A stretch of 64,000 bases of DNA. It comes from Lachnospiraceae bacterium XBB2008. GTDB taxonomy: Bacteria > Bacillota > Clostridia > Lachnospirales > Lachnospiraceae. The stretch's first letter is position 1, and every line of letters starts with the position of its first letter. Positions 36,513 to 45,610 of this stretch are shown here, piece by piece. A model generated the notes under the pieces. The model had not been told where the DNA came from. It did no database searches and worked only from the letters and a program-made list of their open reading frames with translations. The stretch spans positions 1 to 64,000 of the forward strand of contig FMVL01000015.1 in the NCBI GenBank assembly GCA_900102235.1, in the 5' to 3' direction. The translations under genes and the position numbers were made by a program.

Positions 36513-38405
36513 ATGGACAAGGTCGAAGATGTTTCCATAATCCAAACAGATGCTAATACAATGAATAAACCTCGATGGATATCAGAGGCCATAGGTGATT
36601 CTTATAAAGAATGGAAAAAAGGATACTTTTATTTCCTTGAAGCTCCAACTGGAACAGGAAAAACATCTTTTGTATTAAAGAATCTTTTGGAATGGATTAT
36701 AAAGGAACAAAATCCAGGTTCTTTCCCATATCACATTACTTATTTGGTCAATAGGAAAATCCTAAAGCAGCAGATAGATGAAGAACTGAGGGACATCGCT
36801 GTGTCCATAGCTCCTATGAGCGGTCACGAGTGGATCAATCAATACATCACCGTATTGTCTTATCAGACAATCGAGGATGGATATTTTAATGGCTGTCCCT
36901 GGTGGCTTAATCCCCAAACAACAAACTACATTATCGCTGATGAAGCCCATTACTTTCTTAACGATGCGATGTTTAATACGAATACACAACTGTCATTTAA
37001 TTGGATATATGAACAGTGTGAACATAGCGTCATTTTGTTTATGTCAGCTACGTTAGAGGACTTTAAAAAGAGTTTTGTTGATGCGGTAATGAATTATCAT
37101 GGAATAAATCCATATGGAGTATCACTCAATGGAGTTAAGCACAGCGCGGAACTACACACAGTTCCTGTAGAAAAAAGGATTATTGATTTACCCAGTGCTG
37201 ACAGGGATATAAAAAAACTCAAGGTTAGATGTTTTGATGATGTAGAAGATATCCCTGCCCTGATCAAACTGGGTAAAGCTAGTGAGAAGTGGTTGGTTTT
37301 TATTGATAACTCCAGCGTTTGTGAGAAATTACAGAAAACTCTTGTTGATAGCAATATATCTGCTGTTTTTTTGGACGCTGAGTACAAACGATATCCAGAC
37401 AAATATGAAGCTGTTTCAAGTATTGCAAAAGAGAATATGTTTAAGAATACTGTATTGATCGCCACATCGGTCTTGGATAATGGGGTTACGCTTATCGACA
37501 AGAGAATAAAAAACATTATTTTAGTGGCGGATGATAGAATCACGTTTTTACAGATGCTTGGGAGAAAGAGAGTAGAAGATAACGAGGAATTGCAATTATT
37601 CTTACCTATTCCAAAGCTTAAGGATTATTCTGGCAGGCTCAATGCATATAAACAAGATCTGGAAAGGGTGTTTGATATTCCAGACACAATGATATATGGG
37701 AAAAATCTTGCGGATCTGGTAAAAAGCGATCGCTTTACATATGATAGAAAATTCTTATTCCCCTTTTTTGCACGTTTGGTAATGAGAATTGAAGATGCTG
37801 AATCAATTTCCAAGGAGATAATTAACTGTATAGGACCAAGCGAGCTCCACGATGATTGTTTAGTTAATCAAATAGCACAAATCATTCAATCAAGAGCACC
37901 TCAATTTGAACTGTGCTATCTTGTTAATTGTTTTACGAGAGCGAAATTGATCAACGACATAAAATTCTATGATGCCGAGATTGAAAAATTTAAAGCGACT
38001 AAAGATGAGTATTCGTTTGTGAAAACGAAACTTGAATGGCTTGGTTTTGACTCTTTACAAAGCGAACAGATAATACTAGAAAGCAAAGCATCAGAGATAG
38101 AGGGCTTTCATGACGGTGTTCAAAAATCGATTAAAACTGACTTATTGGATAAGACCTTTAGCACTGAAGAGAAAAAACAATATTCAGACGAATATGAAAA
38201 AGTATATAGAGGCCTTCTGAAATTCTGCATGTTGGAAGACAGGGTTTCAAAAACTGAATACAAACAACTTGATGCGAAACTGTTTAAGAACGATAGAGGA
38301 ATGTCTCCTGAAACGTTTAATAGACTGATGGAAATCTTTGAATTACCCTATTATATGGAAAGAGAGAGTTTATCCTTATTTACTTGCAAACATATAGACC
38401 AGTAA
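36513..38405 (+). CDS. DEAD/DEAH-type SF2 helicase-like protein
   Basis: The 630-aa protein has helicase motifs: I APTGTGKTS (near residue 44), II IIADEAHYF (near 145), III FMSATLEDF, and in the second half motif V/VI-like ATSVLDNGVTL and FLQMLGRKRVEDN. Together they define an SF2 ATPase; the C-terminal 250 residues are helical and unrecognised. GGGAGGATAGTATT precedes the ATG. It sits between the tRNA-Leu edge and the integrase pair, so it is element cargo. It has no nuclease or methylase domain; defence or element maintenance are both possible. Confidence 0.85.
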   Translation: MDKVEDVSIIQTDANTMNKPRWISEAIGDSYKEWKKGYFYFLEAPTGTGKTSFVLKNLLEWIIKEQNPGSFPYHITYLVNRKILKQQIDEELRDIAVSIAPMSGHEWINQYITVLSYQTIEDGYFNGCPWWLNPQTTNYIIADEAHYFLNDAMFNTNTQLSFNWIYEQCEHSVILFMSATLEDFKKSFVDAVMNYHGINPYGVSLNGVKHSAELHTVPVEKRIIDLPSADRDIKKLKVRCFDDVEDIPALIKLGKASEKWLVFIDNSSVCEKLQKTLVDSNISAVFLDAEYKRYPDKYEAVSSIAKENMFKNTVLIATSVLDNGVTLIDKRIKNIILVADDRITFLQMLGRKRVEDNEELQLFLPIPKLKDYSGRLNAYKQDLERVFDIPDTMIYGKNLADLVKSDRFTYDRKFLFPFFARLVMRIEDAESISKEIINCIGPSELHDDCLVNQIAQIIQSRAPQFELCYLVNCFTRAKLINDIKFYDAEIEKFKATKDEYSFVKTKLEWLGFDSLQSEQIILESKASEIEGFHDGVQKSIKTDLLDKTFSTEEKKQYSDEYEKVYRGLLKFCMLEDRVSKTEYKQLDAKLFKNDRGMSPETFNRLMEIFELPYYMERESLSLFTCKHIDQ

Positions 38406-38516
38406 CTAATCAGTACGTTCCATGCGAATTGAAATGTATTATTTGATCTTATCACTAACATCTAAATAACCCATGGATGAACGTGGAGAGAAAAGATACA
38501 GGAGGATATAAAATAC

Positions 38517-38708
38517 ATGGAAACTAGGGTCTATACAATACTTGAAGTGGCTGGAATGCTTGGAATCAGTCGTAGTTACGCATATGAGATGGTGCGTCAG
38601 GGTGTAATCCCATCTATAAAACTAGGAGAGAGAAAAAGAGTAATCCCTAAGGAAACATTTCTTAGATGGATTAATGAGTCAGCAACAACTAATGAAAAGA
38701 AGCCATAA
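38517..38708 (+). CDS. xis: excisionase-like HTH protein
   Basis: The 63-aa protein reads YTILEVAGMLGISRSYAYEMV then IPSIKLGERKRVIPKETFLRWI, the HTH_17/MerR-like fold of element excisionases. AGGAGGATATAAAATAC precedes the ATG. It lies 30 bp before the integrase, the usual xis-int order. It would bend att DNA and favour excision. Confidence 0.88.
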   Translation: METRVYTILEVAGMLGISRSYAYEMVRQGVIPSIKLGERKRVIPKETFLRWINESATTNEKKP

Positions 38709-38738
38709 AGGCTTCTTTTTTGTTGGAAAGGAGCGATA

Positions 38739-39884
38739 ATGAGCAGTAAAAGGAATAATGGGGAAGGGAGTATATACAAACGAAAGGATGGGCGCTGGTG
38801 TGCGGCTTACTACGACCAGAATTACAAACGAAAATATGTTTATGGGGGCAGTAGGACAGAGGTAAAGAACAAATTGGCGGACCTGCAGAGAAAACGTGAG
38901 GATCAACAGGCAAACGCGGATAATGATTATACCCTTGAATCTTGGATCGATGAGTATCTCCGAATGTATAAGAAAAATAGCCTCAAACCCACTACATATG
39001 GCGATTATCTCACAATTCTGGACAAACATATTACTGGTAGCTGGCTAGGACAAACAAAACTCGATGAAGTGGATCTGGATATGCTACAGAGGTACTACAA
39101 TGAGAAAACCGAAGCAGGATACAGTGCAAAAACAATATCACATATTAAATCATTGATAAACGGCTCCTTTCAAGTGGCGGTACGACGAAAACTAGTCAAC
39201 GATAATCCGAATCAGTATGCTGTTATCCCACCCAAAAAGAGATATGAGGGAAAAACACTTACTAAGGAAGAAGTAAAGAGAATAATTGATGGGGATAGGT
39301 CTGATGAGCTATACCCTATCGTGCTCACTACTGTTTTGACAGGGATGAGAAAAGGGGAAGTCTTGGGACTGACCTGGGACTGTGTGGATTTTGAAAACAG
39401 GAAAATCTATGTCAGAAAGGCTCTTTGCCGTGTTGAAGCTGATTACAAATCTGAAGATGGCCACAGGCACTTTCATTATGAGCTTCTTCCTCCCAAGAGC
39501 AAGAAAAGTATCAGAAGCATTCCAATGCTGGATGAGGTTTACCGTATATTAATGGAGCAGAAAGACACTCAGAATCAGGATAAAGAAAAGTACAGGGATT
39601 TCTATGTGGATCATAATCTCGTATTTGCAGATAAAAACGGTGAATTCTTTCCCCAAAGAACATTTATGAGACATTATCACCTCTTCTTGAAGAGAATGGG
39701 GGTGTCAGATATCCGTTTTCACGATTTACGTCACACATTTGCATCACTATTGATAGACGCAGATGTGTCACTTAAAGTTGTGCAAGAAATTTTGGGACAC
39801 TCAACGATTTCAACTAGTATGGATATATACTCACATGTATCCGAGGAAAAGAAGGAGTCTGCTATAAAATCCTTGGGGTTATAA
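38739..39884 (+). CDS. int: tyrosine integrase, Tn916 class
   Basis: The 381-aa protein has the arm-binding N-domain (EGSIYKRKDGRWCAAYY), a core-binding SAM-like domain (about 65-170) and the catalytic domain with all key residues: Arg in LTGMRKGEVLGL, HxxR in FHDLRHTFASLL, His in ILGHSTISTS and Tyr in MDIYSHVSEE. It cuts and joins DNA at att sites. GGAAAGGAGCG precedes the ATG. It is apparently intact, so mobility in this part of the island is possible. Confidence 0.95.
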   Translation: MSSKRNNGEGSIYKRKDGRWCAAYYDQNYKRKYVYGGSRTEVKNKLADLQRKREDQQANADNDYTLESWIDEYLRMYKKNSLKPTTYGDYLTILDKHITGSWLGQTKLDEVDLDMLQRYYNEKTEAGYSAKTISHIKSLINGSFQVAVRRKLVNDNPNQYAVIPPKKRYEGKTLTKEEVKRIIDGDRSDELYPIVLTTVLTGMRKGEVLGLTWDCVDFENRKIYVRKALCRVEADYKSEDGHRHFHYELLPPKSKKSIRSIPMLDEVYRILMEQKDTQNQDKEKYRDFYVDHNLVFADKNGEFFPQRTFMRHYHLFLKRMGVSDIRFHDLRHTFASLLIDADVSLKVVQEILGHSTISTSMDIYSHVSEEKKESAIKSLGL

Positions 39885-39915
39885 ACGGAAATACACTTGA
39901 CAAGGTTTACAGGCG

Positions 39916-39942
39916 GGAGTGGTCAAAAAGGCCACTCCTTCA
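39916..39942 (+). terminator. hairpin after integrase
   Basis: A 9-bp stem GGAGTGGTC/GGCCACTCC with loop AAAAA, followed by TTCATTT. The T-run is poor but the position is right. Confidence 0.6.
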
Positions 39943-39944
39943 TT

Positions 39945-40240
39945 TATGTAATTAGTACAGGAGGAAATCAGCTGGCTCCTGAAGATATTATCGTCATACC
40001 TCGGATATCTAGTGAAACATCAGAATTCCTTCCGCCAAAGATGATCGCGAGGACGGAACCATATCTGCTTTTTTTGGATGAGCTTAATGCATGTTCTCAG
40101 GAAGCCCAGTAAGCCTTTTACAGCCTGATCTATGATCATCGTGTGGTTTGAGTCACTTGTCACCTGGAAGTGTTGTTATAGGGGCAGGAAACCGCACTCA
40201 GGATAGTGTGATAGTTAAGACCATATCATAGTGTGTATTT
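39945..40240 (+). pseudogene. MoxR-type AAA+ ATPase fragment
   Basis: The frame at about 39950-40112 reads APEDIIVIPRISSETS and LLFLDELNACSQEAQ, the Walker B region of MoxR-family ATPases. The TAA at 40110-40112 stands where the family has Lys (AQK-AFYSLI), and reading on in the same frame gives AFYSLIYDHRV. After a frame change the family's GAGNR-QDS-IVKT segment appears at about 40175-40225. So this is the middle of a gene with a nonsense mutation, an indel and both ends lost. Its start overlaps the integrase terminator. Confidence 0.7.
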
Positions 40241-40356
40241 TATCAGATAAATATCGAAAAAGCATAGAAGGTACTGATATAATAACCTCAGATAACTCTT
40301 TTCAAAACAGTATTTTGTTGGAACAGTGATGCTGTGGAATTATGGGAGTAATGCTA

Positions 40357-42294
40357 ATGAAGTGTAGTAATTGCGGAACAGAATATGAAGGAAATTTTTG
40401 TCCTAAATGTGGGCGCCCCAATAATCCTTATGTAGTTAAATCCAAAAAGAAGGAAGCAAGGATTACTGCAGGAATCGTAGCGCTTATTGTTTGCACAATA
40501 ATTGGGTCAATTGCTTATCATATATATAATTCAGGTGCAGAAGAGCGTGCAATTAACAAATACCTAGAAGCTAACGATGTTGAAGGCGCAATAGCATACA
40601 TATCAGCTCACTATAACAACTCTCAATACGAATATTATGGTAAGGTGTCGGATATTTACGAAAGTGTTGAGGATTATGAGGAAGCAGCTAGAGTTATTCT
40701 AGATTATTGCGGTGTTTGTAATCCATCTATGGTTAATTCTTATGCTGTAGCTAAGCTTTACAGTTATCGTAATAAGGTTAGTGAGGAATTAAAAGAGGAA
40801 ATCAATAATACTATTGAGCAGATTAACGATGCGAAAGCAGAAGTCGCGCAAACACAGGCAGAAGAAGAGAATAGCGGTGAAGATGCACAAACGGAACCCT
40901 CGCCTGATGAAAATGATATAAATGCTGATGCTGAGATTTCTTCTAGTCTGGCTATGCCTGAAAGTGAGCCGCAAGTTGATTCTAGTCAGATAGACGAAAC
41001 AGATTCCACTGATACTGTTCAGGAAACAGCAAGCACATCTGTCACTGATAGTACATTAGCTAATTCAGAGAACGCAGATACATCAAAGACTGATGATTAC
41101 ATTGTTGATGGCACAGATTCAGGTTATTTTCTCAAAGAATTTTTTGAACAATTAACTGATGAAGAGCTTCGTTTGGCTCGAAATGAGATCTATGCCAGGC
41201 ATGGGCGTAGATTTAACTCTGAAGATTTGAACGATTACTTCAATTCAAAATCGTGGTATACCCCTCAATACGATCCTGACGAATTTGATGCGAAGCAAGA
41301 TGAAATATTAAATACCTATGAAAAGGCAAACAGGGATGTGATAGTCGAGGTTGAATCTGATCGGAAGCAGGGGATATCTGTTGCTCCTACCACATCGACT
41401 CTTACTGCCTCTAATACGAGTAGCAATAACAATACTGGTAATAATACGAATAATACTGGCAATAGTAACAATACCAATAAAAACACTGGACTAGTCACCG
41501 TGAATAACGAACTGGTCAATTCGATAAGGGTTCTGGATCATGACTTTGAATGGCATTCTGTATGGATAAAAAATGGTACGCCGATATATGTATTTAACGA
41601 TTTTGATACATACCGCTATGAACAAGATTCAGATCGCTGGATTCCCAGTTCGGATCTTCATACATCTGCAGGTGATGGAAGTTTGCATTTATTGTTGAAC
41701 GGAGAATCGACAACATCGTATTATGTTCCAGATCCAAACTTTGATTTTTCTATTTTTGGTACTGATTTTAGTAACTCCTATGATCTTGAGGTGAGGAATT
41801 ATACTAGTCGAGGCTTTTATACTGCTGAAATTCCAAAAGAATACTCATATGTGATCTTTTACGATGACTACAGGCTTAAAAAGGGTTGGGTCAGAACGGC
41901 TGAAATCAATATGAGTCGTAATGTTGATAATACGTCTGAAGATTATGAATTCTTTTTCAAAAAGTACCCTCGGAATTTTATTTATGATGATTATTTGAAA
42001 TATGCGGATGAACTGACGCAGAACGGGAAAATAACTATTGTCAGTTCGAGCGGCACGATAACTAAAGTGAGTGGAAATACGTTTACGATTGCACAGGGTA
42101 CTTATGTTTATGATCCCGTAGCTGGAACGAATGTCCGAACCATTGTCCCAGATGAAACCATGATAGTAAACAATAAAAGTACAGGTAGTTTTATCATCGG
42201 GCAGACAGTTGAAGTTTATGGCCTGTTTAATTCATTTAAGTCGAACAGTCCAGTTATCGATGGGTATTTTATTGATGCAGTTATTCCAAGATAG
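40357..42294 (+). CDS. zinc-ribbon membrane protein with YARHG domain
   Basis: I start it at the ATG at 40357, eight bases after GGGAG. The 645-aa protein has an N-terminal zinc ribbon (CSNCGTEYEGNFCPKCG), one membrane helix (IVALIVCTIIGSIAYHIY), a helical stretch, a Ser/Thr/Glu-rich linker, a YARHG domain (ELRLARNEIYARHGRRF then YFNSKSWYTPQYD), an Asn/Thr-rich low-complexity stretch, and ~250 residues of unrecognised mainly beta sequence. The zinc ribbon would be inside and the rest outside the cell. Common cargo in Clostridia; function unknown. Sequence is AT-rich against the chromosome. Confidence 0.85.
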   Translation: MKCSNCGTEYEGNFCPKCGRPNNPYVVKSKKKEARITAGIVALIVCTIIGSIAYHIYNSGAEERAINKYLEANDVEGAIAYISAHYNNSQYEYYGKVSDIYESVEDYEEAARVILDYCGVCNPSMVNSYAVAKLYSYRNKVSEELKEEINNTIEQINDAKAEVAQTQAEEENSGEDAQTEPSPDENDINADAEISSSLAMPESEPQVDSSQIDETDSTDTVQETASTSVTDSTLANSENADTSKTDDYIVDGTDSGYFLKEFFEQLTDEELRLARNEIYARHGRRFNSEDLNDYFNSKSWYTPQYDPDEFDAKQDEILNTYEKANRDVIVEVESDRKQGISVAPTTSTLTASNTSSNNNTGNNTNNTGNSNNTNKNTGLVTVNNELVNSIRVLDHDFEWHSVWIKNGTPIYVFNDFDTYRYEQDSDRWIPSSDLHTSAGDGSLHLLLNGESTTSYYVPDPNFDFSIFGTDFSNSYDLEVRNYTSRGFYTAEIPKEYSYVIFYDDYRLKKGWVRTAEINMSRNVDNTSEDYEFFFKKYPRNFIYDDYLKYADELTQNGKITIVSSSGTITKVSGNTFTIAQGTYVYDPVAGTNVRTIVPDETMIVNNKSTGSFIIGQTVEVYGLFNSFKSNSPVIDGYFIDAVIPR

Positions 42295-42353
42295 GCATTC
42301 TTAGAAAAATCAATCATATATTATATAGTTGGATGACAGATCCCACCAATATA

Positions 42354-42382
42354 AACGAGCGGTCATATTCCGCTCGTTTTTC
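42354..42382 (+). terminator. terminator after zinc-ribbon/YARHG gene
   Basis: AACGAGCGG/CCGCTCGTT stem with loop TCATATT followed by TTTCT. Confidence 0.8.
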
Positions 42383-42415
42383 TATGAAAAAAGCAATTAA
42401 GGAGGTATGTATTGC

Positions 42416-43465
42416 ATGAGTAAAGAGAAAGAAACAAATATCAATCCTACTGAGAACACACATGATTGCAATGATGTGAAAGTCAGCATATATGATTTGA
42501 TAGAAGAAGGGATTATGGACTCAAATCTGCCAGCTGAAGAAAAGACGAGTAAACTATCGAGGCTTATGGTTCTGAAGAACAAACCTGTTAATGCGCTTCT
42601 TGTTGGTCCGACTGGCAGTGGAAAGAGTTCCACGATATGTGCCGCCTTTGGCCGAAACGTTGCCAAAGTCGGCGTGGGTGTAGATCCTACGACTGAATAT
42701 ATTGAGTGTTACCATCTAGATAACTTGATTTTATGGGATTCTCCAGGACTAGGCGAGGGACTCGACGATCGGCGCTACAAACTTGAATTAATTAACAAAA
42801 TGAATTCTCTGGATCAAGACGGACAGCCCCTGATCGATTTAGTCATCTTAGTAGCTGATGCTGCTTCAAAAGATCTCGGGACTTCCTATGAACTTATCAA
42901 CACCATTCTGAAACCTTGTCTCGGTGAAGAAGCTGAACAGCGCATTATAGTGGCTCTAAATCGATCCGATATCGCCATGTCGGGACGACATTGGGATGTT
43001 GAACGGAATGAGCCCGATGAAGTGCTGTTAGCATTTCTGGAAAACAAAGTAGAATCTGTTTCTCAACGAATCTTAGAAACTACGGGCTTACACCTTATGC
43101 CAATTTATTACAGTGCGGGTTATGTTGAGGGAGATGACGAGGTTAGACATCCCTATAATCTTACAAAGCTTATTTATATGATATTGTCTCGCCTTCCGAG
43201 TGGCAAACGTTTGGCTATCTACGACCAACTAGATACGTCCAATTCTGAGCATTGGTGCTATAACGACGATAATTTGGATTATCAAGAGCAGACAAGACAA
43301 AGCTTCTTGGAAGCACTATCGGAATTTGTGAGTGAGGGAGCCGCGAGGGGCGCTGAAATTGGAGAAAACCTTCTTGGAGTCCCTGGGAAATTGCTTGGCA
43401 CTGTATTGGGGACGTTTTTTAGCGGTGCAGTCTTTTCTATAAAAGCCTTGTTTGGAAAAATATAA
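42416..43465 (+). CDS. YfjP/YeeP-like membrane-associated GTPase
   Basis: Start at the ATG at 42416, ten bases after AAGGAGG. The 349-aa protein has GTPase motifs: G1 GPTGSGKSS (near residue 61), G3 WDSPGLGEG (near 105), G4 ALNRSD (near 180), and G5-like YYSAG. The DxPG form and the size place it with the GTPases of the 50S/YfjP and interferon-inducible-like group. The C-terminus is glycine-rich and hydrophobic (LLGVPGKLLGTVLGTFFSGAVF), which would insert in a membrane. It is monocistronic between two terminators. Roles in phage exclusion are known for some relatives, but this one is untested. Confidence 0.85.
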   Translation: MSKEKETNINPTENTHDCNDVKVSIYDLIEEGIMDSNLPAEEKTSKLSRLMVLKNKPVNALLVGPTGSGKSSTICAAFGRNVAKVGVGVDPTTEYIECYHLDNLILWDSPGLGEGLDDRRYKLELINKMNSLDQDGQPLIDLVILVADAASKDLGTSYELINTILKPCLGEEAEQRIIVALNRSDIAMSGRHWDVERNEPDEVLLAFLENKVESVSQRILETTGLHLMPIYYSAGYVEGDDEVRHPYNLTKLIYMILSRLPSGKRLAIYDQLDTSNSEHWCYNDDNLDYQEQTRQSFLEALSEFVSEGAARGAEIGENLLGVPGKLLGTVLGTFFSGAVFSIKALFGKI

Positions 43466-43492
43466 TAGTAATTCACATTGTTTGGTGGGAAG

Positions 43493-43530
43493 ATGGCGCT
43501 TGGGATTACTCAAGCGCCATGTCGTTTTTA
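43493..43530 (+). terminator. terminator after GTPase gene
   Basis: ATGGCGCTTG/CAAGCGCCAT, a 10-bp stem with loop GGATTACT, followed by GTCGTTTTT. A second palindrome GGTGTTCGG/CCGAACACC at 43568-43592 has no clear T-run. Confidence 0.8.
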
Positions 43531-43656
43531 TTTTTTGTAGGGGCGGGATAATAGCGGAATTATGAAGGGTGTTCGGTGGTCAGCCGAACACCTATCACAT
43601 TTACCCCCTTTTTTTCTATTGTTCAACACGTATCGCTTATTAATTCAGTGCCAGTT

Positions 43657-43932
43657 TTATTCTATACAAGTCATGCTCGTTATTATCTCTGGGAAATCGA
43701 TTGCTAAATAACTTTCAAGCTTTTGAACGTCTTTTTGAGATACCGTTAATTTTTTGGTTGTTATGCCACGAGTGGGTGAGCGCTTGTAAATTTCTATGGT
43801 TGTTCGTCTAGAATCGTTTACATATTTGTGCGCTGCTACTGGAACCTGATGTAACATAATCAATGTTGATAAAAAGTTTTGATATATAATATCAATGTAG
43901 TGCTGTTTCTGCATTTCTGTGTATGTGATCAC
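43657..43932 (-). CDS. hypothetical protein, 91 aa
   Basis: A GTG start at 43932 on the minus strand has AGGAG ten bases upstream. The product (MITYTEMQKQHYIDIIYQNFL and a C-terminal KKLTVSQKDVQKLESYLA) has a basic middle and two helices. No family recognised. It diverges from the small HTH gene at 44100 across 168 bp, so the two may share a control region. Confidence 0.6.
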   Translation of the reverse strand: MITYTEMQKQHYIDIIYQNFLSTLIMLHQVPVAAHKYVNDSRRTTIEIYKRSPTRGITTKKLTVSQKDVQKLESYLAIDFPEIITSMTCIE

Positions 43933-44099
43933 TATTCAAATCTCCTCTCATTAAGCTTTGTTTAAATCTGGTGCATTATTATTATGTTAAGTCGTATCTG
44001 CTCAAATTATGCTTCGTATAGGATTTTTGATCGTGTTAATCGTAGTTTTTTACAAACAAACGAACATCAAGATAAAAAGCATTTTGAGGAGGTAGAAGT

Positions 44100-44312
44100 G
44101 TGTTTGATCAGTATAATGACATAATGACCATTGACGACGCGTGTGAAGCCCTTATGATTGGGAGGAATCGCTGTTATCACTTACTGAGAGATGGTGAGAT
44201 AAAAGGCTTTCGTATCGGGAGTGTATGGAAGGTTTCAAGAGAAGCCTTAGAGCAGTACGTACGCGAATCCTCATTTAACAATCAGAGGAGTGTGTCATCT
44301 AGGCAAAGGTGA
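44100..44312 (+). CDS. small HTH_17 DNA-binding protein
   Basis: Start GTG at 44100 with GAGGAGGTAGAA upstream. The 70-aa product has IDDACEALMIGRNRCYHLLRD and KGFRIGSVWKVSREALEQYV, the HTH_17 excisionase fold. Unlike the 38517 gene no integrase follows; it may be a second excisionase left from another element or a regulator of the mobilization genes. Confidence 0.8.
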   Translation: MFDQYNDIMTIDDACEALMIGRNRCYHLLRDGEIKGFRIGSVWKVSREALEQYVRESSFNNQRSVSSRQR

Positions 44313-44370
44313 AAAACAGTCTGATGTAGTGCTTACAGAATAAAACTGTATCTAACAATCAAAGGCGAAT

Positions 44371-44406
44371 AATCCTGTCCGAAGATAGTGGACAGGATTA
44401 TTTTTG
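44371..44406 (+). terminator. terminator after small HTH gene
   Basis: AATCCTGTCC/GGACAGGATT with loop GAAGATAGT, followed by ATTTTTG. Confidence 0.85.
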
Positions 44407-44580
44407 TCTGTAATTTTTTATTTTTTATATAACATAGTAGTAAAGAATGAGCCTATTGGAGCAGGATTGACATGATGAACGACTTGGAATCGAGTATGGA
44501 GTTATGTTATCGCTGAACTGTGTCAGTATCTAGTAACGGTGAGCAAACTAGGTTGTTTCCCACCTGTTGCGGTTAACAGA

Positions 44581-44626
44581 TACGACAAAACAAAACGAAT
44601 GATTAATGAAGTTTTGTTTTGTCGTA
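44581..44626. repeat. 16-bp inverted repeat, possible oriT part
   Basis: TACGACAAAACAAAAC and GTTTTGTTTTGTCGTA are perfect inverted copies separated by 14 bases. It lies 80 bp upstream of the mobilization genes, and no T-run follows. A long imperfectly symmetric AT-rich stem near a relaxase gene is typical of an origin of transfer, but it may also be a terminator or regulator site. Confidence 0.7.
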
Positions 44627-44641
44627 TAAAACTTGTTCTCT

Positions 44642-44682
44642 CTAACTATACTAAGCTTATTTTTCATAGTTAGTATAGTTAG
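44642..44682. repeat. 13-bp inverted repeat before mobilization genes
   Basis: CTAACTATACTAA and TTAGTATAGTTAG are perfect inverted copies 15 bases apart, ending 22 bp before the first gene, so an operator or the RHH-protein/relaxase binding site. The sequence 44407-44580 between the preceding terminator and these repeats holds nothing I can identify. Confidence 0.7.
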
Positions 44683-44704
44683 TTAATAAACATAAGAGGA
44701 AGAA

Positions 44705-45007
44705 ATGATGAGTAGTGAATTTAGTAATGAAATAAAGTTCAAATGTTCAGATAGAGAGAAGGCTAAATATCAAAAAATAGCTGAAGAGAACAATCTTTAT
44801 ATGAGTGAATATATACGAAATACGTTGAACAATGTGCTTGATACTAGATGTACTAATAAGAAAAGAACTACTGCTATGAGTCTTGTTCAAAACCAGGAAT
44901 GTTTTAACCAAATTGACAGGTATTGTAAAACCCATGAAGTGGATGATGAACTAATAGGTTTAATAGAAAAATTATATGAAGGAGAACTACAAATATGGAA
45001 TACTTGA
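44705..45007 (+). CDS. small RHH-like relaxosome accessory protein
   Basis: The 100-aa protein begins EIKFKCSDREKAKYQKIAEE, then LYMSEYIRNTL, the ribbon-helix-helix pattern seen in MobC/NikA-type proteins that bind oriT. AAGAGGAAGAA precedes two ATGs (44705 and 44708). It overlaps the relaxase gene by 13 bp. It may bind the inverted repeats just upstream; this is inference. Confidence 0.7.
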   Translation: MMSSEFSNEIKFKCSDREKAKYQKIAEENNLYMSEYIRNTLNNVLDTRCTNKKRTTAMSLVQNQECFNQIDRYCKTHEVDDELIGLIEKLYEGELQIWNT

Positions 45008-45606
45008 GGATTGCAAAGCGCATAAAAAAAGATGCGGCTGGAAACCATGTTGTTGATCCTAGAAACAGATATCGTAGTAGGTATAAAGATGCTTATGCCA
45101 TCGAAAACATCATTCGATATGTTACGAGAACAAGGCCAAACGAATCTCGGCGAGATGAACTGCTGTTTTATGGAGCACTAGGCGTTCGCGAGAATAGCAG
45201 TATTGAAGAAATGATACATATGTTTGAATACGTCCAGAGGAATTGTAGGAAGCAGAACGATGGTCCAAAGCTATTTCACGAGTTTTACCATTTTGATGAT
45301 ACCAGAGCACAATTCTTCTTGAATAATATCGATAAGCTGATGTACTTTGCCTACAATTCGGCGCTGATTTATTACAATATGGGGTTCCAGGTCGTGTATG
45401 CGGCACACTATGAACCTTCGAGAGATGATGAAACCAGCTCGAGGAAGGGTTACAGTAAGGGACTTCATATTCATTACGTCGTAAACGCTGTGAATTTCCT
45501 AGATGGAAAGAAATGGCATACGAACTTAGGTGAAAACCAGCGTAGTCGTGAAGAAGAAATGAGTAATATATACCCGCATCCATTTATCTACTTAGAGGAA
45601 GAGTGA
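44995..45606 (+). CDS. short HUH relaxase-like mobilization protein
   Basis: The 203-aa protein has AIENIIRYVTRTRPNESRR near its start, FHEFYHFDD in the middle, and KGLHIHYVVNAVNFLDGKKWH at 160-180, where the HIH and later residues match motif III of MOB relaxases (His-x-His metal site). A nucleophile Tyr would be in the N-terminal part (IIRYVTR). It is shorter than standard relaxases and lacks a helicase or primase domain. AAGGAGAACTACAAAT precedes the ATG. It would nick oriT so that the element can be moved by a helper. Confidence 0.75.
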   Translation: MEYLRIAKRIKKDAAGNHVVDPRNRYRSRYKDAYAIENIIRYVTRTRPNESRRDELLFYGALGVRENSSIEEMIHMFEYVQRNCRKQNDGPKLFHEFYHFDDTRAQFFLNNIDKLMYFAYNSALIYYNMGFQVVYAAHYEPSRDDETSSRKGYSKGLHIHYVVNAVNFLDGKKWHTNLGENQRSREEEMSNIYPHPFIYLEEE

Positions 45607-45610
45607 TCGT

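Noticed and set aside
39897..39944. Start of a 71-aa gene just after the integrase
   Set aside because: This part is the integrase terminator hairpin; only the sequence from about 39945 resembles protein, and that is a broken ATPase.
43568..43592. Palindrome GGTGTTCGG/CCGAACACC as terminator of the minus-strand 91-aa gene
   Set aside because: No T-run follows on the minus strand, so a terminator function is not supported.
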